Shown here: in pieces, positions 36,885 through 46,840 of the stretch | Position numbering within the stretch: position 1 is the stretch's first letter | How the letters are laid out: the number at the start of each line of letters is the position of its first letter | Source: Deltaproteobacteria bacterium | GTDB lineage: Bacteria > Desulfobacterota > Desulfobaccia > Desulfobaccales > 0-14-0-80-60-11 | Reading direction: 5' to 3' | DNA length: 46,840 nt | NCBI GenBank assembly: GCA_026388765.1 | Contig: JAPLJC010000108.1 | Location: forward strand, 1-46,840 | Notes under the pieces: model-generated | What the model saw: the letters and a program-made list of their open reading frames with translations, nothing else | Told to the model about the DNA's origin: nothing | Databases searched by the model: none | Position numbers and translations under genes: made by a program

Positions 36885-36905
36885 CCAAAAGCAAAAAGCT
36901 TCAGA

Positions 36906-37487
36906 TTAATAATAATAATTCAGGCTGGCCATGAAGAAGTTAACGTTAAAAGCTGGGTTTTCCTTGTAGATGCCGGCGTTGGATGAATGGCGAAAGCGGT
37001 AGGCCACCGAAGCGGCCAGTTGGGGGGTGAGGGCGATGTCGAAGCCGCCTCCCACCTGGGGAGTGAAGTTGAAGGCATGGGGGATGGCCGGACTGTCGAA
37101 GCTCTCGGTGATCATCCCGGCGCCCCCCTCAATATGGGCCAGGACCCCGGGAAAGAGCAGGACGCTCGCCTTAAACATGGGGGTGAAGCCCAGTTCGAAG
37201 CCGGTCTGTTCCGCATCGGCCACACTGATAATGCCTTCGACCAGAAACGAGAGGCCGACCGGGCCCCACTTTTGGCCGGGCCGCACCAGAAAGATGCCCC
37301 AATGGGGCAGCAAAGAGAACAGGCGGACGCTGGCGCCATGGGTATTCTTCCCATAGGCGAAATTGAGGCCTGCCTCCTGGTTGAATTTATTCAGGTCGAA
37401 TTCCGCGCCCCCGGCCATGACCGGTAGACCCAGGACCAAGGCCATAATTACGGCCAGCAAACCTTTACTGCAAACGCGCCGCACCAT
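36906..37487 (-). CDS. Outer-membrane beta-barrel, PagL-like acyloxyacyl hydrolase (lipid A deacylase) family; ORF open to 37538
   Basis: Signal peptide; C-terminal AYRFRHSSNAGIYKENPAFNVNFFMASLNYYY resembles the PagL H-x-S-N-A-G active-site region and ends in an aromatic beta-strand. Confidence 0.7.
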   Translation of the reverse strand: MVRRVCSKGLLAVIMALVLGLPVMAGGAEFDLNKFNQEAGLNFAYGKNTHGASVRLFSLLPHWGIFLVRPGQKWGPVGLSFLVEGIISVADAEQTGFELGFTPMFKASVLLFPGVLAHIEGGAGMITESFDSPAIPHAFNFTPQVGGGFDIALTPQLAASVAYRFRHSSNAGIYKENPAFNVNFFMASLNYYY

Positions 37488-37615
37488 GTTCTCCCCCTTT
37501 TGATGCAGGCTTGGTTGTAACTTGGCCCAGGATAACACCGGGGCTCGTCGTTGTCAAAAACAAAAAGCCCCGGGGACGATGGCGGCGGGGTGAGGCATCG
37601 GGCTCGCCCCGGCCA

Positions 37616-38914
<1,299 letters not shown>

Positions 38915-39077
38915 TTAATATGAGTCTGGCTCAGTGGAGCCGTCCTGATGCGGTTGCTGGATAGGACTATATCCTACCAGACTGAGGAGGAAAGCTGCAA
39001 TATTCTTGAGGGAAAAAAGGCGCGGCTTTAACATTCGACCAGGCTGGGGAGGCATTGTCGGCCAGGGGCACAAAAGG

Positions 39078-39113
39078 CCCAGGCCTCCTCCCTTTTCGGG
39101 AGGAAGCCTGGGG
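39078..39113 (-). terminator. Strong hairpin downstream of the DUF6600-like gene
   Basis: CCCAGGCcTCCTCCC-TTTTC-GGGAGGAaGCCTGGG; only a short T-run follows on the minus strand. Confidence 0.45.
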
Positions 39114-39143
39114 TGAGAGGATATTCAGGTCAACAACCGGCTA

Positions 39144-41189
39144 TCAATGGGGCGGTTCGCCCGGCTTTTTCTGCTGCTGCTGTGGCGCCGGCTGCGGCTT
39201 AACCGCAGGCGCCGGTGCCGCCTGTGGCCTCGGCTGCGGCGCGGGTGCTACCCGCTGCGGCTGAGGTTGAGGTTGCGGCCGGGGTTGTTGCATCTGCGGC
39301 TGGGGCCGCGGCTGGGGCTGCGGTTGAGGCCGTGGGGCCTGCATCTGCGGCTGAGGCCGAGGCTGCTGTACCTGGGGTTGCGGCCTTGGTTGCGGTTGCG
39401 GCTGTGGCCGCTGCGGTTGCACCTGAGGCTGTGGCCGCGCCGGCTGAGACGGCGGCGTCACATGTTGCGGCTGCGGCTGTGGCCGCTGCGGTTGCACCTG
39501 AGGCTGCGGCCTTGGTTGCGGCTGCGGCTGAGGCCGTTGCGGTTGCACCTGCGGCTGTGGCCGCGCCGGTTGAGACGGTGGCGTCACATGCTGCGGCTGG
39601 GGCTGCGGCCGCTGTGGTTGCGCCTGAGGCTGGGGCCGCGCCGGCTGAGATGGTGGCGTCACATGTTGTGGCTGCGGCTGCGGTCGTTGCGGCTGCACCT
39701 GAGGTTGAGAAGGCCGCGCGGGCTGCGCCGGCCCCCCAGGTTGTACCTGACCCGGTTTTCCTGGCGCGCCGGGCTGCACTTGGCCGGGCTCTGCCCCAGG
39801 ATGCACCTGACCGGGTTTAGCTCCGGGCTGGACCGCTCCGGGCTGGACCTGTCCAGGTTTAGCACCGGGTTGAACCTGACCGGGCTTAGCTCCGGGCTGT
39901 ACCGCTCCGGGCTGGATCTGTCCGGGCTGGACCTGTCCGGGCCTGCCGGTTACGCCGGGCTGCACCTGTCCAGGCTTAGCGCCGGGCTGCACGCTTGGTT
40001 GGACCTGGCCGGCCAGCGGGGGTTTTACCGGATGAATCTGCTGTTGCGGCGGCAGCTTCTGGACCTGTTGCTGCTGCTGGGGGGTCAACTTCATGGTGGA
40101 CTTGGACGGCAGACCAGCACCCGGGATTCCCCCTTTCACTGGCTGGGCCGCCAGGGGCGGGGCCTTGGGAATCTGCGCCGTCAGCGGCGGCACATTTTTC
40201 GGGGCATGGATGATGTTGGGCTTGCCCAGGTTCGCCCGGGCCGTATTGACATTAGTCAGCCGCTGGGCCGGCGGCAACCGCTGGCCCTGGATCAGGGCCG
40301 GCGGGGTGATCTGTCGCAGACCGGCGTTGCGGGTCAATACCGCCTGTGGCGGCATCACGTTGTGGATCCTATGGATGTTGGCGGAGTTATTGATGATGGT
40401 ATTGTTTATCACTGTCTGGTTGATGTTGGTTACCCGGGAGATGTAATTCACCGGTGGCCCATAACTATAGGCGCCGCCGAAACCCCCGCCGAAATAAGAC
40501 TGCGGGTAATAACTCGTCGTATAATTGTTGGGGACGAATTGCGTCTGGCCGAAGAAGGTCGGCACATAAGACGGTGGCGCCAGACAGCCGCAGCCGCCGT
40601 AGGAATAAGAGGAGTTATAGGGCTGTCCAAACCCCAGTAGGAAGCTGGCGGCCCGGGCAAAGACCCATAACGGCGAACTCAACGTATCCCCCACCGGAGC
40701 CCCGGGGTAATACCCCGGCGACGCGTAAGACTGGGTCGGCACATAATCGGGCGGCGGAACCGGGGCCCAGCCGACGTAAGAGGTGTCCACCGGGGCGTCC
40801 TCGGGACTGGTGCGCCATTCCACGGTGGAGGGATACCAGGTGCGGCCCGGAGTCCAGACCCAGCCGTAGCCTTCAGTGGGCATCCAATTGCCGTAATGGT
40901 AGGTGGCCCAGCCCCAGGGTTCCTGGGATTCGAACACGTAGCCATCGTTGGTGGGCACCCAGCGGCCGTCGGTATAGGGCCGCCAATCCTCGTTCACGTT
41001 GCTGGGACGCCAAACCGGTCCGTAATTTTCGTAGTCTACCCACTGGCCGTATTGGCCCAGATCGTCATAGAACATGGCCACATCTTCCGAGGATGCCATG
41101 GCCGGCCGGGTGAAACCGCCACCCAGCACGAGAGCCAACCCCAGGGCCAAAACAACTACGAACCCCAGCGGTCGTTGCTTTCCTTTCAT
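39144..41189 (-). CDS. Exported DUF6600-like protein with a long Pro/Gln-rich repetitive C-terminal tail (ORF open to 41231)
   Basis: Signal peptide; FYDDLGQYGQWVDYENYGPVWRPSNVNEDWRPYTDGRWVPTNDGYVFESQEPWGWATYHYGNW; tail of GQVQPGAKP and PQPQVQPQRPQ repeats. Confidence 0.85.
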   Translation of the reverse strand: MKGKQRPLGFVVVLALGLALVLGGGFTRPAMASSEDVAMFYDDLGQYGQWVDYENYGPVWRPSNVNEDWRPYTDGRWVPTNDGYVFESQEPWGWATYHYGNWMPTEGYGWVWTPGRTWYPSTVEWRTSPEDAPVDTSYVGWAPVPPPDYVPTQSYASPGYYPGAPVGDTLSSPLWVFARAASFLLGFGQPYNSSYSYGGCGCLAPPSYVPTFFGQTQFVPNNYTTSYYPQSYFGGGFGGAYSYGPPVNYISRVTNINQTVINNTIINNSANIHRIHNVMPPQAVLTRNAGLRQITPPALIQGQRLPPAQRLTNVNTARANLGKPNIIHAPKNVPPLTAQIPKAPPLAAQPVKGGIPGAGLPSKSTMKLTPQQQQQVQKLPPQQQIHPVKPPLAGQVQPSVQPGAKPGQVQPGVTGRPGQVQPGQIQPGAVQPGAKPGQVQPGAKPGQVQPGAVQPGAKPGQVHPGAEPGQVQPGAPGKPGQVQPGGPAQPARPSQPQVQPQRPQPQPQHVTPPSQPARPQPQAQPQRPQPQPQHVTPPSQPARPQPQVQPQRPQPQPQPRPQPQVQPQRPQPQPQHVTPPSQPARPQPQVQPQRPQPQPQPRPQPQVQQPRPQPQMQAPRPQPQPQPRPQPQMQQPRPQPQPQPQRVAPAPQPRPQAAPAPAVKPQPAPQQQQKKPGEPPH
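39150..40030. repeat. Coding low-complexity tandem repeats (PQPQ and GQVQPGAKP units)
   Basis: Repeated ggttgcggctgtggccgctgcggttgcacctg-type units and ctgggctggacctgtccgggc-type units. Confidence 0.85.
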
Positions 41190-41634
41190 TTTCTTGCTCC
41201 TTAAAGTTTTTTGGGGTCCTGACTGCGCCAAGCCGTTTCAAGGCTCCGCTGCAGATTCTCCATTGGATGTTGATTATGTGGGTTGGGATTCCCGGCGAAC
41301 TCCCAGTTACCTCCTTTGTAACCCGCGGGGTGAGTCGCTCCCAGGTCCGAGCGGCAGCCAACTCCTGTCATGACTTCCATATTAAGACCTCAGACAACGA
41401 TGTCAAGTACCTGAGTAACCTACACTTTCTTGAGATTTGTGACAAAGCCGAACTTTGTCCTGTCTACATATATTAGATGATCACATAATTCAATATATTA
41501 AGGGAACAATTGGATATTCTTGGCCAGGCCGCCAAGGTCCGCACTGTTACTGGACTTTGGTAGTCCGAGCAAACCTTTATGGCCCAAGCTGGTAGTGGCC
41601 GAGCGCTAAAATGGTAGATTAAGGAATGTGGAAG

Positions 41635-42435
41635 TCAGGACAACCCGGTAGGCAAATCCCGGCCGGAGAATTCTCCGGCTGCATCCGCCGGCGGCAGCAG
41701 ATCCTCTGCCAAGACCAGGTCACCCCCGGCGATCAAGAGGATTTTGCCCCAGGTCCCTTCCTGCCGGGAAATTTTCTGCCAGTTTTCCGGGCTGAGGCCC
41801 TCGGCGATGGTGGTGAGCAGCAGGGCTTCTTCCAGCTTCTGGCTGCCCTTGAGCACGAGGAATTGCCGGTGGTTGGTGAAGGCCCAAATAAAGCAGCCAT
41901 TACTGAGGAGAAAGTTGTATTCGCCGGGGTATTGCCGAATCAGTCCGATCAGGCCTTCCTTGAGAATCTGCAGGAAAGAGATCTGGAGGCGGCGGTCGGT
42001 GGCATCGGCAAAATAATCCCGCAAAAATTCAAAGGTGCGAGCCGAATCGCTGCCCGCCTCCAAGGTAGGGAGGTGGCGGCTCTGATAAGGCTCGATGCCC
42101 CCGGCCTCGCCGTTATGGGCGAAGATCCAGGACTGCCCCCAGAAGTCCAGGGCGAAGGGGTGGGCGTGGCACTCGTCGACTTTGCCGCTGGACTTGTAGC
42201 GGATGTGGGCCAGGATAATGGGGCTGGCCACCACCCGGGCCAGACGCTGGAAGGAGCCGTGCAACTGGCCGTCCTGAAAGACCCGATCTCCGGATTTCTC
42301 CACGACCGGGTGGTTCCGGCGGAAGAAGCCGATGCCCCAGCCGTGCACGTTCCGGCGCCCCCGGGCCGCGAACAGGGGCAGAGAGGTGGTGGCGCAATGG
42401 CTATGGGCGGCGCAGAGGGCAAAGAGGTCACACAT
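41635..42435 (-). CDS. Class II glutamine amidotransferase (catalytic-type)
   Basis: N-terminal MCDLFAL (Cys2), HGWGIGFF, AHIRYKSSGKVDECHAHPF, FAHNGEAGG. Confidence 0.85.
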   Translation of the reverse strand: MCDLFALCAAHSHCATTSLPLFAARGRRNVHGWGIGFFRRNHPVVEKSGDRVFQDGQLHGSFQRLARVVASPIILAHIRYKSSGKVDECHAHPFALDFWGQSWIFAHNGEAGGIEPYQSRHLPTLEAGSDSARTFEFLRDYFADATDRRLQISFLQILKEGLIGLIRQYPGEYNFLLSNGCFIWAFTNHRQFLVLKGSQKLEEALLLTTIAEGLSPENWQKISRQEGTWGKILLIAGGDLVLAEDLLPPADAAGEFSGRDLPTGLS

Positions 42436-42436
42436 T

Positions 42437-43180
42437 TTACAGGTGCCCCTGATAGAGCAGATCCGCCCCGGAGATGATGAGGATCTGGCCCCGGTTCCGG
42501 TCCTGATTGGGATAGACCCACCAGTTGTCCGGGTCCCGGGTGAGGCCCCCCGAGACCGTGGTCAGCACCAGGGATTCCCCCCGGGCCTCCGGGGGGTGGT
42601 AGATGAGCACCTGGGCGCTGTTGAGGAAGGCAAAGAGCACCGTTTCGTTGGCCAGGAAGAAGATGTATTCCCCGGGATAGTCGGTGATGAGCTTCTTGCA
42701 GGTCACCGCCAAGGCCTGGTAAAGGCTCAGGTCGGGCCAGTCCTGCAACTGGGCCTCCATGCCGTCCCGGATGAACTCGAAGACCCGGGCGGCCAGTAGC
42801 TCCTCCGGAATGATGGGCCTGGGGCTTTGGTACCCCGCGGCTTTCGGGAAGTCCCCGGTTAAGCTGAAGAGCCAGTGGTGGTCCAGGAAGTGGTCGCTCA
42901 GGGGCTGGGCCAGGGATTCCTTCTGGTGGCCGGCCTTGGGGCAGCGGATGTGGGAAATGATGATGCGGCTGTCCACCACCCGGGCCAGGCGCTGGAAACT
43001 GTCGTGCACCAGCTCCCCGGCGTAGATGCCTTCGCAGGATTTTTCGATATGGACCTGGCCGTCGCGGAAAAAGCCGATGCCCCAACCGCTGATGTTGGCC
43101 CGGGATTTGTCGGCGAACACCGGCAGGTAGTCCTGGGCGGTGTAGTTCTGGCCGGCGGACATGGCAAAGAGTTCACACAT
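42437..43180 (-). CDS. Class II glutamine amidotransferase-like paralog lacking HNG and His-Pro-Phe motifs
   Basis: MCELFAM, SGWGIGFF, SHIRCPKAGHQKESLAQPL, FSLTGDFPK. Confidence 0.82.
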   Translation of the reverse strand: MCELFAMSAGQNYTAQDYLPVFADKSRANISGWGIGFFRDGQVHIEKSCEGIYAGELVHDSFQRLARVVDSRIIISHIRCPKAGHQKESLAQPLSDHFLDHHWLFSLTGDFPKAAGYQSPRPIIPEELLAARVFEFIRDGMEAQLQDWPDLSLYQALAVTCKKLITDYPGEYIFFLANETVLFAFLNSAQVLIYHPPEARGESLVLTTVSGGLTRDPDNWWVYPNQDRNRGQILIISGADLLYQGHL

Positions 43181-43661
43181 GGGGGAGTTCCTCCCAATCC
43201 TGTGCGTAGAGAATATTAATGGTTATTTTAACCAGGTTATTTTGGTAAACCTGGGACAATCGGCGCTCCGAGTGTTTCCCAGCCACTGAAAATTGCGAGA
43301 ATTTTACCGCTTTTGAACCGCTAAGAATCGGAGGCGGATCACCGGTAACCCCCTTTATTTCCGGAAGGATCCACCTGAGCAGCGCGGTTGTTGCGGAATA
43401 AAATCAATCCCTGTCGCTTTCCATGGTTAATCGAGGCGGTTGTACCAGATCCTCTCCTAGTTACAGTGACAGGGGGAAAATTCCAGAACAGAAAATACAG
43501 TTGACTTTGATTCGGACAGTCATTCATTGGCCTTCGGCCTACCCGTAAATTATGAAAATGGTTCGGTGGGGCGGGCGTCCCCGCCCGCCGCAGCTGATGC
43601 CCAGACGAGACGCCTGTGCCACTACTCAATTAGGATTATGGTGGGCAGTGCCCACCCTGCA

Positions 43662-44393
43662 TCAGGCCGATTGCAGCCGGGTGGCGAATTGCGGATAGGC
43701 CCGGGCCAGCTTCTCTTTCACCGGGCCGTAAAGTAAGCGGCGTTCCTCGGCGGTTAAAACCGGGGTTGTTGGCGTTGGGGCCGGGGTGCGGAACTCGAAG
43801 CCGGTGAGCTGCTGCACTTCCTCCACCGTCACCCCGGGGTGGAGGCTAATCAGCAGAGGCGCCTCGGGGGGCTCGAAGCTAAAGACGCATTTGGGGGTGA
43901 TGAGCCGGGTGACCCGGCCGGGACGCTGCCGCAGACTTAAGGTGGGGGTAAACCCCGGCGCGGTGATCACGTCCACCTGGGGCACCAACCCCCGGGATTC
44001 ATGGGTCGTCTTGAACAGCACCACCCGTTCCACCACATAGGCCAGGATGGCGGAGCCGGCCCCGCCGGGCAGCCTGACCTTGGGCCGCCGGTAATCGCCC
44101 ACCGCCATGAGGTTGATGTTCCCCCGGCCGTCGATCTGCGCCCCGCTCAGGTAGAAGACGTTCATCCGCCCGGCCTGGGCCAGGTCGAAAAACCCCTGCC
44201 ACAGGTTCTCAAAGGGCCAGTCACGGCTCCCGGCCACGAAGACCTGGGCGCCAGGGGCATGAGTCTCTTTGGCCAGCCACAGGGCCGCGGCCGGCATGGG
44301 CGAGAGTGTGCCGCAGGCGGCCCAGTCCCCGTCATTGACCTCCCGGGCCAGGGCGCCGATCATGGTTTCTTCGTCGGATGTCAGTTTATCCAT
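43662..44393 (-). CDS. CoA-transferase beta-subunit-like protein (GctB/IpdB type), alpha subunit not adjacent
   Basis: NVFYLSGAQIDGRGNINLMAVGDYRRPKVRLPGGAGSAILAY ... PGRVTRLITPKCVFSFE ... SLHPGVTVEEVQQLTGFEF. Confidence 0.8.
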   Translation of the reverse strand: MDKLTSDEETMIGALAREVNDGDWAACGTLSPMPAAALWLAKETHAPGAQVFVAGSRDWPFENLWQGFFDLAQAGRMNVFYLSGAQIDGRGNINLMAVGDYRRPKVRLPGGAGSAILAYVVERVVLFKTTHESRGLVPQVDVITAPGFTPTLSLRQRPGRVTRLITPKCVFSFEPPEAPLLISLHPGVTVEEVQQLTGFEFRTPAPTPTTPVLTAEERRLLYGPVKEKLARAYPQFATRLQSA

Positions 44394-44458
44394 AGGTTTT
44401 GGATTTGGGGGAGGGGGCTAAGGGCCGAGGGCCCTTACCCCCTCCCCCACAATCATCC

Positions 44459-45385
44459 TCACCCCCCCACCACCAGCACCTTGGTGCCCACGCAGCTCAC
44501 CATGAAGTTATCGGGGAAAACGCCGGCCAGTTTGGTCAGGGCTCGGAAACCGGTGCAGTGGCCGGCCATGATGAGTTCCGGGTTAATTTCCTTCAGCCCC
44601 TGGATGGTCTGTTGGATCAGGGCTTCGCCCCCGGCAGTGAGATGAAAGCCGCCGATGATGAGCGCGACTTTATCCACGCCGGTGAGTTTTTGGGCGTATT
44701 TCACCATGTTGACGATGCCCGGATGGCTGCAGCCGCCGATGACCACCAGACCCCGGCCCTCAACCACGGCCACCAGGGCCTGCTCGTCGCTAAAGGGGTC
44801 CGGTTCTTCCTGCTCGTTGATCTTGCGCTTGAACACCGGGAGGCCCTTTTCGTAGCCGGTGGTGCGCTCCACCGTGCCTGTGAGGAGAACCTGGTCCAGG
44901 ATTACCAGGGGACCGCGGTTCTCTTCGAGTTGTCCGCCCGCCTGGGTCAGCTGATCCGCCGACAGGACCCAGGGGCCGATGCGCCCCTTTGGGGTCATGA
45001 ACAGCTTGGGGAAATAGGTGTCTTCATGGAGGTAGATGGGCAAAGGCCCGACACGCTTGGCCAGGAAACCCAACAGGCCGCCGTAATGATCCGGGTGGCC
45101 GTGGCTCACCACCACCGCGTCGATTTCCTCGGGCTTATGACCCAGGGCCTCCAGGTTGTTGAACAACGGCAAGGGGTCATTGGCCGCGTCCATCAGGATG
45201 CGGGTGAGGCGGCCCTGGTGATTCAGGGTGATGAGAAAGGCCAGGCCGTGGGCCGCCACCAGGGGTTTGGGCAGGCGACCCGGGGTCACCCGTTCCACGA
45301 TGCCGGGGCGGGATGGTTCAAAGACGTCGAAAAAGTTGTCCACCAGGATTTCGATGGTAACGGCTTGCAGGGCAGGTATCTGCAT
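44459..45385 (-). CDS. MBL-fold metallohydrolase (beta-ribofuranosylaminobenzene 5'-phosphate synthase-like family)
   Basis: VVVSHGHPDHYGGLLGFL, VVIGGCSHPGIVNMVKYAQ, IIGGFHLTAGG, IMAGHCTGF. Confidence 0.83.
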   Translation of the reverse strand: MQIPALQAVTIEILVDNFFDVFEPSRPGIVERVTPGRLPKPLVAAHGLAFLITLNHQGRLTRILMDAANDPLPLFNNLEALGHKPEEIDAVVVSHGHPDHYGGLLGFLAKRVGPLPIYLHEDTYFPKLFMTPKGRIGPWVLSADQLTQAGGQLEENRGPLVILDQVLLTGTVERTTGYEKGLPVFKRKINEQEEPDPFSDEQALVAVVEGRGLVVIGGCSHPGIVNMVKYAQKLTGVDKVALIIGGFHLTAGGEALIQQTIQGLKEINPELIMAGHCTGFRALTKLAGVFPDNFMVSCVGTKVLVVGG

Positions 45386-45410
45386 GGCGGCCTCCAGGAG
45401 AGTTTTGAGT

Positions 45411-45468
45411 CGTAGGGGCGAATCTTGTATTCGCCCCAGCGGGCGAACACGAGGTTCGCCCCTACAAA
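45411..45468. repeat. Compound palindromic repeat of the GTAGGGGCG...CGCCCCTAC family
   Basis: cgtaggggcgaatcttgtattcgccccagcgggcgaacacgaggttcgcccctac. Confidence 0.8.
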
Positions 45469-45576
45469 ACTAAAAACTCGAAACTCGGAGCTAAATCTGT
45501 TAAGATTCTACTAAAGCAAGGTAGCGCCCAGCCGCCCACCTGTCAAGCAAATAGGTGGATCGTAAAGGAGAGCCTG

Positions 45577-45867
45577 ATGCCAACTTACGAATATAAGTGC
45601 AAGGAACACGGACATATTTTCGAGGTGGAGCAGAAGATGAGCGACGAGCCCCTGACGAAGTGCCAGATTTGCGACTCCGAAGTGGAGCGGCTCATCGGCA
45701 TGCCCACCATTTTTTGTAAGGATTCGGACAGCAGCCGTTATAAAAAAGACTTCCGCTCCGATCCCCACAAATGGGCCTCGGTGTGTGAATCGGCCTTCGG
45801 GGCCAGCCCCAAGGATCAGGCCGAACTTAAGAAGAACTGGAATAAAAAACCACTTAGAGAAATTTAG
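45577..45867 (+). CDS. FmdB-family zinc-ribbon protein
   Basis: MPTYEYKCKEHGHIFEVEQKMSDEPLTKCQICDSEVERLI. Confidence 0.9.
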   Translation: MPTYEYKCKEHGHIFEVEQKMSDEPLTKCQICDSEVERLIGMPTIFCKDSDSSRYKKDFRSDPHKWASVCESAFGASPKDQAELKKNWNKKPLREI

Positions 45868-45941
45868 GCCGGACGACGGCGCGGCAGTGCTTCAAGGCGG
45901 TCGGGTATTGGCGTTGCTCCTTGAGAACACTTCGCAATCAA

Positions 45942-45999
45942 TTGGTAGCACAGGCTTTCCAGCCTGTGCAGACGCAGGCTAAAGACTGCGGCTACCAAA
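45942..45999. repeat. Palindromic repeat of the GGCACAGGCTTTCCAGCCTGTGC family
   Basis: ggtagcacaggctttccagcctgtgcagacgcaggctaaagactgcggctacc; outer arms ggtagc/gctacc. Confidence 0.75.
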
Positions 46000-46139
46000 G
46001 AGCCTTTGCCACCTTGATCGGCAAAAGAATCAGGATTGAGGCAGACCGCTTAAGGAATTGCAAACAGGGCAAGCGGCATGGGGAATGGGCGTAACGACGA
46101 CGCCTATCCGTGCTGCCTAAAACAGCGGTTCTCCCCGCC

Positions 46140-46840
46140 TCAGCGGTTCATGGCCCCCAGGAAGTCGGCGTTGTTGCGGGTCCCCTTCAGTTTTTCCAGC
46201 AAAAACTCCATGCTGTCCACCGGGGACAGCGGCGACAGGAGCTTGCGCAAAATCCAGATGCGGTTCAAGTCCTCCGGCGGCAGCAACAGCTCTTCCTTCC
46301 GGGTGCCGGAGCGGTTGATGTCGATGGACGGGAAGATGCGCTTCTCGGTGAGTTTCCGGTCCAGGTGAATCTCCATATTGCCGGTGCCCTTGAACTCCTC
46401 AAAGATCACCTCATCCATGCGGCTGCCGGTCTCGATCAGGGCGGTGGCGATGATGGTCAGGCTGCCGCCTTCCTCGATGTTCCGGGCGGCGCCGAAAAAG
46501 CGCTTGGGCCGTTGCAGGGCGTTGGCGTCCAGGCCGCCGGAGAGAATCTTGCCGCTGGCCGGGACCACGGTGTTGTAGGCCCGGGCCAAACGGGTGATGG
46601 ACTCCAGCAGGATGACCACCTCTCGTTTGTGTTCCACCAGGCGCTTGGCCTTCTCCAGGACCATCTCCGCCACCTGGATGTGGCGCTGGGGCGGTTCGTC
46701 GAAGGTCGAACTCACCACCTCGGCTGCGACGCTGCGCGCCATATCGGTCACTTCTTCGGGCCGTTCGTCGATGAGCAGCACGATGAGGACCACCTCCGGG
46801 TGGTTCTTGGCAATGCTGTTGGCCAGGTTCTGGAGCAGCA
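46140..46840 (-). CDS. rho: Transcription termination factor Rho, C-terminal part (5' end beyond window)
   Basis: [105 protein letters not shown]. Confidence 0.96.
   Translation of the reverse strand, partial: LLQNLANSIAKNHPEVVLIVLLIDERPEEVTDMARSVAAEVVSSTFDEPPQRHIQVAEMVLEKAKRLVEHKREVVILLESITRLARAYNTVVPASGKILSGGLDANALQRPKRFFGAARNIEEGGSLTIIATALIETGSRMDEVIFEEFKGTGNMEIHLDRKLTEKRIFPSIDINRSGTRKEELLLPPEDLNRIWILRKLLSPLSPVDSMEFLLEKLKGTRNNADFLGAMNR

Noticed and set aside
39150-40030. Repeats considered as a possible CRISPR array
   Set aside because: Repeats are in-frame coding units without unique spacers of constant size
39147-40640. 497-aa plus-strand ORF rich in Leu/Arg
   Set aside because: Antisense shadow of the Pro/Gln repeat region; low complexity and no plausible fold
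43200-43660. Possible transposase remnant in the gap
   Set aside because: No coherent transposase motif in any frame; only palindromic repeat fragments seen

Overview
The window is a GC-rich chromosomal segment that looks like a Desulfobacterota-type anaerobe. That assignment is an inference from gene content: formate dehydrogenase with an NrfD-like subunit, rubrerythrins plus a desulforedoxin, and a zapA-rny-ymdB order. It is mostly housekeeping genes: 3' end of a formate dehydrogenase operon, pst phosphate transporter, Pat-type acyl-CoA synthetase/acetyltransferase, glmM, coaX, sucCD, queH, rny/ymdB, zapA, recD2, fur/feoA, rnc, perR/rubrerythrin, eno and a partial rho. I see no CRISPR array, tRNA, rRNA or intact transposase. 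The signals most worth a second look are: (1) two adjacent PstB-type ATPases with complementary active-site degeneration, predicting an asymmetric heterodimer with one catalytic and one dead ATP site; (2) a MazEF-like toxin-antitoxin cassette flanked by an ungapped ~101-bp direct duplication of the rnc 3' end; (3) a ~411-bp lower-GC element with 18-bp inverted ends between pstA and pstB, and a single-base frameshift in pstA; (4) tandem class II glutamine amidotransferases, one lacking key catalytic motifs; (5) an ORF-poor region (36.1-36.9 kb) with a closed multi-hairpin candidate RNA and an unlisted 49-aa membrane peptide; (6) several dispersed palindromic repeat families. All family names are from my reading of the translations; no searches were run.
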